DNA of 64,000 bases from Tepidiphilus margaritifer DSM 15129 (GCF_000425565.1 NZ_AUDR01000017.1:62001-126000), one strand, 5' to 3'. Shown: positions 41,535 through 51,822, counted from the first letter of the stretch. Translations and numbers: made by a program. Notes: generated from the letters alone by a model not told the origin.

Positions 41535-43364
41535 GTGAATCGCTTCGTCAAATCTTTGGTGGCCGCGTTGCCGCCTAGCCTGCTGTTGTCGTCTTTTTCT
41601 TTCGGAGTCGGGGCCCAGGAGGCGCTGGAGCCGGTCGTCGTGACGGCCACGCGTCAGCAGACGCGGGTCTCCGAGATCCTTGCCGACGTCACGGTGATCG
41701 AGCGCGAGGAGATCGAGCGCGCGGGCGGTGAGACCATCGTCGATCTGCTCGCGCGTCAACCCGGCATCCAGATGACGCGCAACGGAGGTCCGGGCACGTC
41801 GGCCAGTCTCTTCGTGCGCGGCACGCGTCCGGATCAAACCAAAGTGCTGGTCGATGGCATCCCCATCAATTCGCTCGACCTGGCCGGCTCGCCCCTGCGT
41901 TTTCTCTCGTTGGCTGACGTCGACCGTATCGAGATCCTGCGCGGGCCCGCCGCGACGATGTATGGGGCGGACGCCATCGGCGGCGTGATTCAGATCTTCA
42001 CCCGGCGCGGCGCGCCCGGACTGTCGGCCGAGGCGTTTGCCGGTTACGGTTCGTACGACACGGCACAGGGCAGCGTCGGTCTGTCCGCGGGCAACGAACT
42101 CGTCCGCTTGCGGGCGGATTTCCAGCAAAGCTATAGCGGCGGATTCTCCGCCATGAAAAATGCTTCCGGGCGTGACGCGGACGACGACGCCTACCGCAAC
42201 CGCGGTGGCACTGCCTCGCTCGTGCTCACGCCGCTTGCCGGCCACGAGATGGGTTTCGTGCTGCGGGAGAACCAGGGGCGAGCCCATTACGACGAAATCC
42301 CACCGACGAGCCAATACAACGACTACGAGGATTTCCGCACCCAGCAGTGGCAGGTCTACACGCGTAACGCGCTGACCGACGCCTGGACGAGTACCTTGCG
42401 CATCGGGCATGCCCTCGATTGGCACAAGTACGTCTCATCCTGGCCCAGCCGACTGCGTACCGAGAACGACGAATACAACTGGCAGAACGACGTGGCGCTT
42501 CCTCTGGGGCGGGCGATGCTCGCGCTCGAGCGCTTCGAGCAGAAAGCGCCGCTCTCGGGTGACTCCTCGAACGAGGAATCGATCGCCATCAACTCAGCTG
42601 TGGCTGCCTGGAGCGCCAACCTCGGGCCGCACCGCTGGCAGCTGAGCGCGCGGCACGACCAGCATTCGACCTTCGGGGGGCAGGATACCTATGCGCTCGC
42701 CTACGGCTATCAGATCGCGCGCGAGTGGCGCGCCTACGCGAGCCTCGGGACGTCCTTCAAGGCGCCTTCGCTCTACCAGCTCTTCGATCCCTATTCCGGC
42801 AATCCGCATCTGCAGCCGGAAAAAGGACGCAACCGCGAAGTCGCGCTCGTGTGGGAACGAAACCAGCAGTCGGCCTCGCTCACCTATTACCACAACCGGG
42901 TAAGGAACCTGATCGACTGGATTCCCACGGATACGTGGGGCGGGCGCTACATCAACGTCGGCAGGGCGCATTTCGAGGGGGTGACGCTCGCCTGGGAGGG
43001 TACGGCGGGCGACTGGCAGTGGCGCACGAGCTACGACTGGTTGCAGGCGATCGACGAGACCACCGACAAACCGCTCGCGCGCCGCGCCCGCCATAGTGCC
43101 ACTGCCTCGCTGTGGCGCCAGTGGGGGGCGTGGAATGCCGGCCTCGAGTGGGTCGGCGTGGGACGACGCTACAACGACAAAGCCAAGAGCGACGAGCTCG
43201 GCGCCTACAGCCTTTTCAACCTCGTGGCGAGCTATCGTTTCGCACCGGACCTGAAGCTGGAAGCGCGCATCGATAACCTCTTCGACAAGAATTACGAAAG
43301 CGTGCGTGGCTACAATACGCCCGGCTTGAGCGCCTTCGTGGGGCTGCGCTACACGCCGCGCTGA
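41535..43364 (+). CDS. btuB: BtuB, TonB-dependent vitamin B12 receptor
   Basis: 609 residues from a GTG at 41535, with GAGGGG 6 bp upstream. A signal peptide (about 1-27) is followed by the TonB box PVVVTATR (33-40), the plug domain (IEILRGPAATMYGADAIGG), a beta-barrel and an aromatic-rich C-terminal strand ending FVGLRYTPR. It imports cobalamin across the outer membrane using TonB energy. Control by a cobalamin riboswitch makes the substrate assignment strong. It converges on panC with a 10-bp gap. No btuCDF genes are nearby. Confidence 0.95.
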   Translation: MNRFVKSLVAALPPSLLLSSFSFGVGAQEALEPVVVTATRQQTRVSEILADVTVIEREEIERAGGETIVDLLARQPGIQMTRNGGPGTSASLFVRGTRPDQTKVLVDGIPINSLDLAGSPLRFLSLADVDRIEILRGPAATMYGADAIGGVIQIFTRRGAPGLSAEAFAGYGSYDTAQGSVGLSAGNELVRLRADFQQSYSGGFSAMKNASGRDADDDAYRNRGGTASLVLTPLAGHEMGFVLRENQGRAHYDEIPPTSQYNDYEDFRTQQWQVYTRNALTDAWTSTLRIGHALDWHKYVSSWPSRLRTENDEYNWQNDVALPLGRAMLALERFEQKAPLSGDSSNEESIAINSAVAAWSANLGPHRWQLSARHDQHSTFGGQDTYALAYGYQIAREWRAYASLGTSFKAPSLYQLFDPYSGNPHLQPEKGRNREVALVWERNQQSASLTYYHNRVRNLIDWIPTDTWGGRYINVGRAHFEGVTLAWEGTAGDWQWRTSYDWLQAIDETTDKPLARRARHSATASLWRQWGAWNAGLEWVGVGRRYNDKAKSDELGAYSLFNLVASYRFAPDLKLEARIDNLFDKNYESVRGYNTPGLSAFVGLRYTPR

Positions 43365-43374
43365 AGCGCGCGAT

Positions 43375-44220
<846 letters not shown>

Positions 44221-45039
44221 TCAGTAGCAGTGTTCCGGGGCGGGAAACGTCCCTTCCTTCACTTCACGCACGTAGGCACGCACCGCCTCCTCGACCGAAT
44301 CGCGGCCGGTGAGGAAGTTTTTGACGAAACGGGCCTTGCGTCCGGGGTAGATGCCCAGCATGTCGTGCAGCACCAGGACCTGGCCGTGACACTCGGGCCC
44401 AGCGCCGATGCCGATGGTGGCCGTGCGCGACAGTTTGGCGCTGATCTCGGCACCCAGGGTGCGCGGGGCCATCTCGATGACGAGGAGCGCCGCTCCGGCT
44501 TCTTCCAGCGCCAGGGCGTCTTCGAGGAGGCGGCGCGCGTCTTCCTCGCTGCGCCCCTGCACGCGATAGCCGCCGAGCTGGTGCACGGCCTGCGGCGTGA
44601 GGCCGATGTGACCGCACACCGGAATGCCGCGCTCGACGAGGAAACGCACCGTCTCGGCCATCACTTGCCCGCCTTCGAGCTTGACCATCTGCGCCCCGGC
44701 GGCCATGAGGGCGGCGGCGTTGCGCAGCGCCTGCTGCGGGCTTTCCTGGTAAGAAGCAAACGGCAGATCGGTGACGACGAAGGCGCGCCGGGCGCCGCGG
44801 GCCACGCATTCGGTGTGATAGACCATGTGGGCCATCGTCACCGGCAGGGTGCTCTTCTGCCCTTGCACAACGTTGCCCAGCGAATCGCCCACGAGCAGAA
44901 CCTCGACGCCGGCACGCTCCAGTAGCGTGGCGAAACTCGCGTCGTAGCACGTGAGCATGGTTATCTTCTCGCCGGCGGCACGCATCTCGGCGAGCCGCGT
45001 GAGGGTGATGGGTCGGTCATCGAGGGGTTGGGCGCTCAT
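44221..45039 (-). CDS. panB: 3-methyl-2-oxobutanoate hydroxymethyltransferase
   Basis: 272 residues, the usual size. TIM-barrel PanB motifs are visible: [73 protein letters not shown] and [20 protein letters not shown]. It transfers a hydroxymethyl group from methylene-tetrahydrofolate to ketoisovalerate, making ketopantoate. The ATG at 45037-45039 has a GGAGG site; an upstream extension of 19 residues is unlikely. It pairs with panC. Confidence 0.97.
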   Translation of the reverse strand: MSAQPLDDRPITLTRLAEMRAAGEKITMLTCYDASFATLLERAGVEVLLVGDSLGNVVQGQKSTLPVTMAHMVYHTECVARGARRAFVVTDLPFASYQESPQQALRNAAALMAAGAQMVKLEGGQVMAETVRFLVERGIPVCGHIGLTPQAVHQLGGYRVQGRSEEDARRLLEDALALEEAGAALLVIEMAPRTLGAEISAKLSRTATIGIGAGPECHGQVLVLHDMLGIYPGRKARFVKNFLTGRDSVEEAVRAYVREVKEGTFPAPEHCY

Positions 45040-45108
45040 CGCCTCCTCCGTACAACGGGAATGCGGGCGATTGTGGCGCATTTCATCGCGGCGCACAACC
45101 CGCGCCGC

Positions 45109-45747
45109 TCAGGCGTAGCCGAAATACTCGCGGTGGCTGCGCATTCCGCGCAGGCGTTCGAGCACCAGGGCGAAGTCGCCCGATTCGTGGATGGGGTCGA
45201 GCACTTCCGCATCCAGGATGAACAAGGGGGAGGCGCTGTAATCGTAGAAGAAACGGGCATAGGCGGCGCAGACGTCGGTGAGGTAATCGAGCGTGATGCC
45301 GCGCTCGGCCGCCCAGGCGCGACGCTCGACGCGTTCGGCCAGCGTTTCGGGGCGCGCCTGCAGGTAGATGACGAGATCGGGCTTTGGCAGATTCGCGGGT
45401 ACGATCCGCTCATGGATGCGTCGATAGAGGGCGTATTCGTCCGCCTCGAGGTTGAGCTCGGCGAAGAGAGGGTCTTTCTGCAGCATGAAGTCACTCACCA
45501 CGCGCTGTCCGGCGGCGAGCATCTGGGCCACGGACGAGAGCGCCCCGATTCGCTGGAAGAGAAAGTCGAGCTGAAGCGGCAAGGCCCATCGTTCGCGGTA
45601 TTGATAGAACCGACCGATGAAGGGATTGCGCTCGGGCGCTTCCTGCACCAGTTGCAGGGCGAGCGTTTCGGCGAGCTTTTGCGCGAGCCGCGTCTTGCCG
45701 CAGCCGATCGGTCCTTCGATGACGAGGTAGCGGGCCTTGTCGAGCAT
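45109..45747 (-). CDS. Deoxynucleoside kinase (dGK/dAK type)
   Basis: 212 residues of the deoxynucleoside kinase family. The P-loop is VIEGPIGCGKTRLAQKLAE, the substrate DRS-like motif is VVSDFMLQKDPLFAELNLEA, and YLQARPETLAERVERRAWA supplies the lid arginines. It phosphorylates purine or pyrimidine deoxynucleosides in salvage; the exact base is not readable. Location between folK and panB is common in betaproteobacteria. The gene ends 69 bp before panB and starts 2 bp after the DUF486 stop. Confidence 0.88.
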   Translation of the reverse strand: MLDKARYLVIEGPIGCGKTRLAQKLAETLALQLVQEAPERNPFIGRFYQYRERWALPLQLDFLFQRIGALSSVAQMLAAGQRVVSDFMLQKDPLFAELNLEADEYALYRRIHERIVPANLPKPDLVIYLQARPETLAERVERRAWAAERGITLDYLTDVCAAYARFFYDYSASPLFILDAEVLDPIHESGDFALVLERLRGMRSHREYFGYA

Positions 45748-45749
45748 GG

Positions 45750-46112
45750 TCAGGTCGTCCGGAAGGTGAAATAGACGGCGCCGAGCAGACAGCACGCGGC
45801 CCAGAGATAGTCGAGCTTGAGCGGTTGCTTCATGTAGAAGACGGCAAACGGCACGAACACGGCGAGCGTGATGACTTCCTGCATCAGCTTCAACTGCGGC
45901 AGGGCGAGCGCCTGGGCACCGATGCGGTTGGCCGGCACCTGCAGCATATACTCGAAAAAGGCAATGCCCCAGGAAACCAGGGCGGCGAACCACCACGGCC
46001 GGTCGGCCAGATGCTTGAGATGGCCGTACCAGGCAAAAGTCATGAAGAGGTTGGAAGCGGAAAGCAGCAGCGCCGTTTGCAGCCAGAGAGGGAGGTGAGA
46101 GAGCGCGTTCAT
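45750..46112 (-). CDS. DMT/DUF486 small membrane protein
   Basis: 120 residues with four predicted membrane helices spanning nearly the entire length (SASNLFMTFAWYGHLKHL, FAALVSWGIAFFEYMLQVPA, LMQEVITLAVFVPFAVFYM, LDYLWAACCLLGAVYFTF). This matches the DUF486 (DMT-like) family, whose function is unknown. It overlaps folK by four bases and ends 2 bp before the kinase start codon, so it is translationally coupled in the operon. Confidence 0.82.
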   Translation of the reverse strand: MNALSHLPLWLQTALLLSASNLFMTFAWYGHLKHLADRPWWFAALVSWGIAFFEYMLQVPANRIGAQALALPQLKLMQEVITLAVFVPFAVFYMKQPLKLDYLWAACCLLGAVYFTFRTT

Positions 46113-46609
46113 GCGGGATGGGGCTGGAGGCGTTCGATGTCTTGATCGCGCAAACGCTCGCGCCAGAGCGACAGCGGTCCCAATCCCGGCGCTTCCAGAG
46201 TGGGATCGAGTTCGAGCAAGGGGTCGAGCACGAAGGCGCGTTGGTGTAACCGAGGATGGGGCAGGGTGAGGTGGGGCGTGTCGAGCACGACGCCGCCATA
46301 GAGCAGCAGGTCGAGATCGAGCGCGCGCGGCGCCCAGCGGTAGGGGCGGACGCGGCCGAAGCGCGCTTCCAGCGCGAGGAGCTCGTCGAGCAAGGATTCC
46401 GGCGGCAGCGTCGTCGCCACGCGCGCCACGGCGTTGATGTAATCCGGCTGCGGCTCGGGAACGTCGAGCGGCGCGGTGCGATAGAGCGAGGAGGCGGCGA
46501 CGAGGCGCGTGTCGGGCAATCGTCCCAAGGCCGAGATCGCCGCGCGTACCGTGGTTTCGGCGTCGCCGAGATTGGCTCCGAGCGCGACGTAGGCAAGCAC
46601 GGGATTCAT
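46109..46609 (-). CDS. folK: 6-hydroxymethyl-dihydropterin pyrophosphokinase
   Basis: 166 residues, near E. coli FolK (159). Conserved features are AYVALGANLGDAETTVRAA, SSLYRTAPLDVPEPQPDYIN and the ATP/pterin segment PYRWAPRALDLDLLLYGG followed by LPHPRLHQRAFVLDPLLELD. It activates hydroxymethyl-dihydropterin for folate synthesis. It overlaps pcnB by four bases; the pcnB-folK pair is conserved. Confidence 0.96.
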   Translation of the reverse strand: MNPVLAYVALGANLGDAETTVRAAISALGRLPDTRLVAASSLYRTAPLDVPEPQPDYINAVARVATTLPPESLLDELLALEARFGRVRPYRWAPRALDLDLLLYGGVVLDTPHLTLPHPRLHQRAFVLDPLLELDPTLEAPGLGPLSLWRERLRDQDIERLQPHPA

Positions 46610-47982
46610 GGCGCATCCGGCGTGGGGGTGATCCCAGTCATCTCGCGCACGGCCGATTTCGCCTTGCGCGGCCGGCGGCGGCGCTTGCGTTTGGCCGGTG
46701 TTTCGCCGGTGGTGCGTGCTTCCTGTAGCAGCGCCGTGCGCTCGGCTTCGCTGCCGTAGGCGAAGCGCTGCCACCAGCGTGGGAGCTCTTCCGGCACTTC
46801 CCCTGCCTTGGCGCGCAGCGAGAGGAAATCCCAGCCGGCGCGGTAGCGCGGCTGCTCGACGAGGCGATAAGGGGCCTTGCCGGCGCGCCGCTCGAAGCGC
46901 GGCTGCATCATCCACAGCTCACGGATGTCGCCGGCGAGTTTGCGCGTGATCGCCAGCGACTCGGCCTGCGTTTCCAGCACGGTGTCCATCGCGGCTTCCA
47001 GGGCAGGGAAGACCGGTTCGCCCTGAGCCTGGCGCCGGCGCCATTCTTCGAGTACGCGCGGCCACAGCAGGGCGGCGAAGCTGAAGGCAGGCGAGGCGCT
47101 CTTGCCCTCGCGGATGCGTCGGTCGCTGTCTTCCAGGGCGAGGCGCACGAAGCGCTCGCCGCTCGGATGCGCGAAGACCAGGTCGAGTACCGGCAGCAGC
47201 TCGCCGTGCAAGCCCTCCTCGCGCAGCCGCTCGAGGCAGGCGAGCGCATAACCCGAGGTGAGAATCTTTACGATCTCGTCGAAGAGCCGCGCCGGCGGGA
47301 CGTTCTCCAGGAGCGGGGCGAGGCGCCGGATGGGAGCGCGGGCGGCCGGGTCGATCAGGAGATCGAGCTTGGCGGCGAGCCGCACGGCGCGCAGCATGCG
47401 CACCGGATCTTCGCGATAGCGTTGCTCGGGATCGCCGATCACGCGCAGGGTACGCGCCTCGATGTCGCCCACGCCATGGTGAAAGTCGTGCAGCACGCCC
47501 GCCATTGGATCGTAGTAGAGGGCATTGATGGTGAAGTCGCGCCGCTGGGCGTCCTCGGCGTGCGTGCCAAACACGTTGTCGTCAAGGAGTCTGCCGTGTG
47601 CATCCACGGGGGCGCGGTCGGGGTCGACCAGGCCGCGGAAGGTGGTGACTTCCACCGTTTCCTTGCCGTGGTAGACGTGCACGATCTTGAAGCGGCGCCC
47701 GATGATGTGGGCACGGCGAAAAAGGGCACGCACCTGCTCGGGGTGGGCGTCGGTGGCGACGTCGAAGTCTTTGGGCGTACGCGACAAGAGCAGATCGCGC
47801 ACCGCGCCGCCCACGACGTAAGCCTGATGGCCGTGGCGTTGCAGCGTCTCGCACACGAGGCGGGCGCCGGGGGAGATGTGCTCAGGGGTGATGCCGTAGC
47901 GCGCGGCCGGTAAAACGGCCGGCGACGAGGCGCTCGGTTTGGTGACTTTGGCGATGACTTTTTTGATGAGTTTGCGGATCAT
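46606..47982 (-). CDS. pcnB: Poly(A) polymerase I
   Basis: 458 residues, near E. coli PcnB (465). It is a class II nucleotidyltransferase: VVGGAVRDLLLSRTPKDFDV holds the catalytic Asp pair, then RRFKIVHVYHGKETVEVTTF, RRDFTINALYYDP and RAVRLAAKLDL. A basic, arginine-rich tail (KRKRRRRPRKAKS) ends the protein. It adds poly(A) to RNA 3' ends and promotes decay. The absence of CCA-adding enzyme traits plus the basic tail favours PcnB. It overlaps both neighbours by four bases. Confidence 0.93.
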   Translation of the reverse strand: MIRKLIKKVIAKVTKPSASSPAVLPAARYGITPEHISPGARLVCETLQRHGHQAYVVGGAVRDLLLSRTPKDFDVATDAHPEQVRALFRRAHIIGRRFKIVHVYHGKETVEVTTFRGLVDPDRAPVDAHGRLLDDNVFGTHAEDAQRRDFTINALYYDPMAGVLHDFHHGVGDIEARTLRVIGDPEQRYREDPVRMLRAVRLAAKLDLLIDPAARAPIRRLAPLLENVPPARLFDEIVKILTSGYALACLERLREEGLHGELLPVLDLVFAHPSGERFVRLALEDSDRRIREGKSASPAFSFAALLWPRVLEEWRRRQAQGEPVFPALEAAMDTVLETQAESLAITRKLAGDIRELWMMQPRFERRAGKAPYRLVEQPRYRAGWDFLSLRAKAGEVPEELPRWWQRFAYGSEAERTALLQEARTTGETPAKRKRRRRPRKAKSAVREMTGITPTPDAP

Positions 47983-48680
47983 GGATGTCTCGTGACCGAG
48001 GAAGGCTCGGCTTGGCGTAGCGACAGGATGCGCCAGCCGTGGCGAAGCGCGTGCGCGCGCAGCCGCTCGTCCGGATCGACGGCGACGGGGTCGGCGACGC
48101 GTTCGAGCAAGGGGAGGTCGTTGTGCGAGTCGCTGTAAAAGGTGGTGCGCGCGAAGCTCGACCACCATAACCCCAGTGATTCGAGCCAGGATTCGACGCG
48201 CGCGATCTTGCCCGCCTGGAAGGCCGGCGTTCCGCGGCAGCGGCCGGTAAACTGCCCGTCGCGCTGCTCGGGGATGGTGGCGATGAGGTGGCAGATCCCG
48301 AAAGCGCGCGCGATCGGGCCGGTGACGAAAGCATTGGTGGCGGTGACGATCGCCACTACGTCGCCCGCGGCCAGATGCTCGCGCACCAAGGCTTTGGCCG
48401 CCGGCGTCATCATGGGTTTGATCACGTCGCGCATGAATTCGGCGTGCAACGCCTCCAGCTCGCGGCGTTCGTGGCGCGCGAGCGGGGCGAGCTGGAAATC
48501 GAGAAACGCGTTGATGTCGAGCGTGCCGGCCTGATACTGGGCGTAAAATTCGGCATTCTTTGCTTCATGGAGCTCGGCGTCGACCAGCCCTTTGCGGATC
48601 AGGAATTGTGCCCACTCGAAATCCGAGTCGCCGGCAAGCAAGGTATTGTCCAGATCGAAAAGCGTGAGATTCACTGTCAT
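47979..48680 (-). CDS. HAD-IB family phosphatase
   Basis: 233 residues. Motif I is LFDLDNTLLAGDSDFEWAQF, motif II lies in VVAIVTATNAFVTGPIARAF, and motif III/IV in FYSDSHNDLPLLERVADPVA. This is the SerB-like HAD-IB subgroup, close to histidinol-phosphate or phosphoserine phosphatase-like proteins often found next to hda. The substrate is undetermined. It overlaps hda and pcnB by four bases each. Confidence 0.85.
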   Translation of the reverse strand: MTVNLTLFDLDNTLLAGDSDFEWAQFLIRKGLVDAELHEAKNAEFYAQYQAGTLDINAFLDFQLAPLARHERRELEALHAEFMRDVIKPMMTPAAKALVREHLAAGDVVAIVTATNAFVTGPIARAFGICHLIATIPEQRDGQFTGRCRGTPAFQAGKIARVESWLESLGLWWSSFARTTFYSDSHNDLPLLERVADPVAVDPDERLRAHALRHGWRILSLRQAEPSSVTRHP

Positions 48681-49411
48681 TCCTTGGTCGATAGACTGGA
48701 TGCATCCTGTGGTGGTTCCGCTTCCAGTTCGGTAAGCACCTCGCGCGCGAGAGCGACGGTCACGGGACGTTGCCGCTCGAGCGAGCGCCGGTCGAGCGCC
48801 GCAACGAAGGCGGCCAGCCGCCGTGGGTTGCGATCGATACGATGCAGCACGTAAGTCGCCACGTCGTGTTCGAGCCGCATGCCTCGCGCCCTGGCCCACT
48901 GTTGCAGAAAGCCGAGCCGCTGGACGTCGTCGAGCGGCTCGACGTGAAACACGAGACTCTGGCCGATGCGGGTGCGCAGATCCTCGCGCAGCGCCAGTCG
49001 CAGCGGCGGGGCGTCGCCGCTCACCACGAGCCGCTGCCTGAGTTCGCGCGCGCGATTGTAGGCGTTGAAGAGCGCATGTTGCAGACTGGGATCGGCGCGC
49101 TGTACGTCGTCGATGAGCAAGATCGCGTCGGGTGTCTCCGGCAGCGTCTCGCCGGCGAAATGCTCCGCTGCGAGATAATGCACGGGGCGCGCGTGGCGCT
49201 GGGCAAACTCGGCGGTGGCGATCAAAAGATGCGTGCGGCCGCTTCCCGGCTCGCCCCAGAGGTAGAGATGCGGGACGGGCAGGGGATTGCCGTTTCGCGT
49301 CTGCACCAGCGTCTGCAGCGTTGCCACCAGTTCCGCGTTGCGTCCGATCACGGTATGCTCGAAAGTCGGCACCGCGTCGTCGAAGAAGTCGAACACGAGC
49401 TGGGTGCTCAC
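48677..49411 (-). CDS. hda: Hda, DnaA-inactivating homologue
   Basis: 244 residues from a GTG (49409-49411) with a strong GGAGGAAA site. The N-terminus carries QLVFDF (residues 4-9), the beta-clamp-binding motif that ties Hda to the sliding clamp. The DnaA-like AAA+ part has Walker A LWGEPGSGRTHLL and Walker B AILLIDDVQRAD. With the clamp it stimulates ATP hydrolysis by DnaA and limits re-initiation of replication. It lacks the DnaA DNA-binding domain. It is coupled by four-base overlaps to the PerM-type gene and the phosphatase gene. Confidence 0.93.
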   Translation of the reverse strand: MSTQLVFDFFDDAVPTFEHTVIGRNAELVATLQTLVQTRNGNPLPVPHLYLWGEPGSGRTHLLIATAEFAQRHARPVHYLAAEHFAGETLPETPDAILLIDDVQRADPSLQHALFNAYNRARELRQRLVVSGDAPPLRLALREDLRTRIGQSLVFHVEPLDDVQRLGFLQQWARARGMRLEHDVATYVLHRIDRNPRRLAAFVAALDRRSLERQRPVTVALAREVLTELEAEPPQDASSLSTKE

Positions 49412-50490
49412 GTGTTTCCTCCCGGGCGACCGCGGTAGAGGCCGCTGCGTTTCCATGCCGCGAGCAGATCGCGCAACACCACGAGCAGCACCGCGCCGGT
49501 GGGCAGTGCGATGAGCATGCCGACGAAGCCGAACCAATGAGCGAAAGCCATCAATACGAAAATTACTGCCAAGGGGTGCAATCCGATGCGTTCGCCCACC
49601 AGGTAGGGTGTGAGCACGTACGATTCGAGCAGTTGCCCGAAGGAAAAGACGAGGACCACGGGAACGACGAGACTGGTCTCGGGGCCTTGTAGCAGGGTGG
49701 CAAGGGTGGCGAGCGTCACTCCCGTGCCGAAACCCACATAGGGGATGAAGGCGACGAGCCCGGTGATGACGCCGATGGGCAGGGCGAAATTGAGACCGGC
49801 GAGCGTGAGTGCGATGCTGTAGTAGAGCGCAAGCGCAACCATCACCGACAGCTGCCCGCGCAGGAATTCGGCGAGTACCCGATCGATGCCGCGCATCTTT
49901 TTCGCAACGGGTTGCTGACAGTGCCGTGGTAGCAGACGCAGCAGCGAGCGGCGCAGGCGCGGTGCCTCCACCAGCAGATAGAACATCACCAGGGGGATGA
50001 GGGCGAGGTCGATGAGCGTGCCCACGAGCACGGCGCCGCCGCTCTTGAGCTTGCCCAGCAGCACCAGCAGCCAGTTCTGGGCGCTCGCCCAGTGTTCCTT
50101 GAGCCAGTCGCGCACGAATTCCGGATCGATGCGATCGACGTCGACGCCGATTCGTCGCCCCAGGTCCTGCAAGAGGGCGTCGAGCCGCCCCAGCAGGTCG
50201 GGTAGCTGCTGGATGAAAACCGCGATCTGGCGCCAGAAAATGGGGAGCACGAGCAAGACGACGGCCACGAGTACGAGCCCGACGGCGAGGATGGTGAGCC
50301 AGGCCGCCACGCTGCGCGGCAGACTCAGCGCCGCGAGCCGGTCGGTGACGGGGCCGCAAATGTAAGCGAGCACCGCGCCGACGATGAACGGCGTGAGCAC
50401 GGGCAGCAGAGAGTAGAGCAGGAGCGCGAGGATTGCCGCACATCCGCCCCACAGCCAAAATTCTGCGCGGGAGGAGGGTGCGCCGTTCAT
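49408..50490 (-). CDS. AI-2E/PerM family transporter
   Basis: 360 residues with about seven to eight membrane helices. It opens with FWLWGGCAAILALLLYSLLP and LTPFIVGAVLAYICGPVTDR, has a central soluble coiled region, and ends with the family pattern GVITGLVAFIPYVGFGTGVT and LVGERIGLHPLAVIFVLMAF. Members export AI-2, ions or unknown substrates. The purM-(divergent)-PerM-hda order is widespread in proteobacteria. The ATG at 50488-50490 has a GGGAGGAGGG site. Confidence 0.88.
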   Translation of the reverse strand: MNGAPSSRAEFWLWGGCAAILALLLYSLLPVLTPFIVGAVLAYICGPVTDRLAALSLPRSVAAWLTILAVGLVLVAVVLLVLPIFWRQIAVFIQQLPDLLGRLDALLQDLGRRIGVDVDRIDPEFVRDWLKEHWASAQNWLLVLLGKLKSGGAVLVGTLIDLALIPLVMFYLLVEAPRLRRSLLRLLPRHCQQPVAKKMRGIDRVLAEFLRGQLSVMVALALYYSIALTLAGLNFALPIGVITGLVAFIPYVGFGTGVTLATLATLLQGPETSLVVPVVLVFSFGQLLESYVLTPYLVGERIGLHPLAVIFVLMAFAHWFGFVGMLIALPTGAVLLVVLRDLLAAWKRSGLYRGRPGGNT

Positions 50491-50533
50491 GCGGTATCGT
50501 ACAATTTTGCGTCGTGCGCCATATGCGAGGGTT

Positions 50534-50548
50534 CGGTCGGAACGACCG
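50534..50548. promoter_or_regulatory. Small dyad in the purM/PerM divergent region
   Basis: CGGTCG-GAA-CGACCG is a perfect 6-bp inverted repeat in the 124-bp gap shared by the divergent genes. An AT-rich TGATATATAGG, a possible -10 for purM, lies 12-25 bp further on. An operator role is only a guess. Confidence 0.3.
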
Positions 50549-50614
50549 CCTTGTTTGTGATATATAGGTGTCAATTATCGCCGGGGAACCGGAAGCTGAG
50601 CAAGAGGAGTCGCT

Positions 50615-51679
50615 GTGACGGGACTGACGTATCGGGATGCCGGAGTGGATATCGACGCGGGCGATGCCCTGGTCGAACGCATCAAACCCTTGGCGGCGCG
50701 CACCATGCGCCCGGAAGTGCTCGCCGGAATCGGCGGCTTCGGAGCGCTCTTCGCGCTCGGCGGGCGCTATCGCGATCCCGTCCTCGTTTCCGGCACCGAT
50801 GGGGTGGGTACCAAGCTCAAACTCGCCTTTGCCTGGGGGATGCACGACGGAGTGGGGCAGGATCTGGTGGCGATGAGCGTGAACGACATCCTCGTCCAAG
50901 GAGCAGAGCCGCTCTTCTTCCTCGATTATTTCGCCTGTGGCAAGCTCGATGTCGAGGTGGCGGCGCGGGTGGTGGCCGGCATTGCGCGTGGTTGTGAACT
51001 CGCCGGCTGCGCGCTGATCGGCGGCGAGACGGCCGAGATGCCCGACATGTACCCCGAAGGGGAGTACGACCTGGCCGGATTCGCCGTCGGGGCGGTCGAG
51101 CGCGAGGCCATCCTCGATGGTTCGCGCATTGCCGTCGGCGACGTGGTTTTGGGCTTGGCTTCCAGCGGTGCGCACTCGAACGGCTATTCTCTCATCCGCC
51201 GCGTGCTCGCCAAGGCAGGCTACGGCGTGGATGCGGCGCGCGATGCCGAACTCGTGCTCGATGGCACGCCGCTGCGCGAGGCGCTGATGGCGCCTACCCG
51301 CATCTACGTGCGCAGTGTGCTCGAGTTGCTGCGCGAGCTGCCCGGTGCGCTCAAGGGGCTTGCGCACATCACGGGCGGTGGGCTCAGGGAGAACGTACCG
51401 CGTATCCTGCCAGAACCGCTCGCCGCCCACATCGATCTGGGCAGTTGGCCCCGGCCGGCCCTCTTTCGCTGGCTGCAGGAGCAGGGCGAGGTGACCGAGG
51501 CCGAGATGACGCGCGTCTTCAACTGCGGCATTGGCATGGTGCTCGTGGTCGCACCCGAAAAGGCCGGGGCGGCAGAAGAACTGCTGCGTGCGCAGGGCGA
51601 GACGGTTTATCGTATCGGCGAGGTGGTGCCGCGCGTGGGGGATGAGCCGCAGGCACGTATCGTGGGCTCTCCGGCCTAA
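50615..51679 (+). CDS. purM: Phosphoribosylformylglycinamidine cyclo-ligase
   Basis: 354 residues from a GTG at 50615, with AAGAGGAG at 50602-50609. It belongs to the PurM/AIR synthetase family: [60 protein letters not shown] and [16 protein letters not shown]. It closes FGAM to AIR with ATP in purine synthesis. The stop TAA at 51677-51679 overlaps the left end of an inverted-repeat element that fills the space to miaA. Confidence 0.98.
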   Translation: MTGLTYRDAGVDIDAGDALVERIKPLAARTMRPEVLAGIGGFGALFALGGRYRDPVLVSGTDGVGTKLKLAFAWGMHDGVGQDLVAMSVNDILVQGAEPLFFLDYFACGKLDVEVAARVVAGIARGCELAGCALIGGETAEMPDMYPEGEYDLAGFAVGAVEREAILDGSRIAVGDVVLGLASSGAHSNGYSLIRRVLAKAGYGVDAARDAELVLDGTPLREALMAPTRIYVRSVLELLRELPGALKGLAHITGGGLRENVPRILPEPLAAHIDLGSWPRPALFRWLQEQGEVTEAEMTRVFNCGIGMVLVVAPEKAGAAEELLRAQGETVYRIGEVVPRVGDEPQARIVGSPA

Positions 51680-51822
51680 GGAAACGCTGAATAATTGGCT
51701 GCGCGGGCGAATCGCTGCGTTGCGCGGTGCTCGCTCCCTCGCCTATTCACTCGATATGTCTCGGTCGCTGCGCTCCGTGCGCCTTGCGCTTCATCCCGCT
51801 CGCTCATTTCTTCAGCGTTTCC
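51680..51822. mobile_element. MITE-like inverted-repeat element between purM and miaA
   Basis: GGAAACGCTGAA (51680-51691) and TTCAGCGTTTCC (51811-51822) are 12-bp perfect terminal inverted repeats. Allowing two mismatches, the similarity extends through TAxGGAAACGCTGAAxAA. This takes in the TA of the purM stop TAA on one side and, read on the other strand, the TA of the miaA stop TAG. A TA dinucleotide therefore flanks both ends, as expected for insertion at TA targets (Tc1/mariner- or IS630-type). The 143-bp interior has no gene. A long hairpin serving convergent transcripts is the alternative reading. Confidence 0.55.

Noticed and set aside
48677-51430. 917-codon minus-strand frame covering hda and running antisense to purM
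   Set aside because: Only the last 244 codons are hda. The upstream part crosses another gene and purM on the other strand; the GTG with a GGAGGAAA site is the true start.
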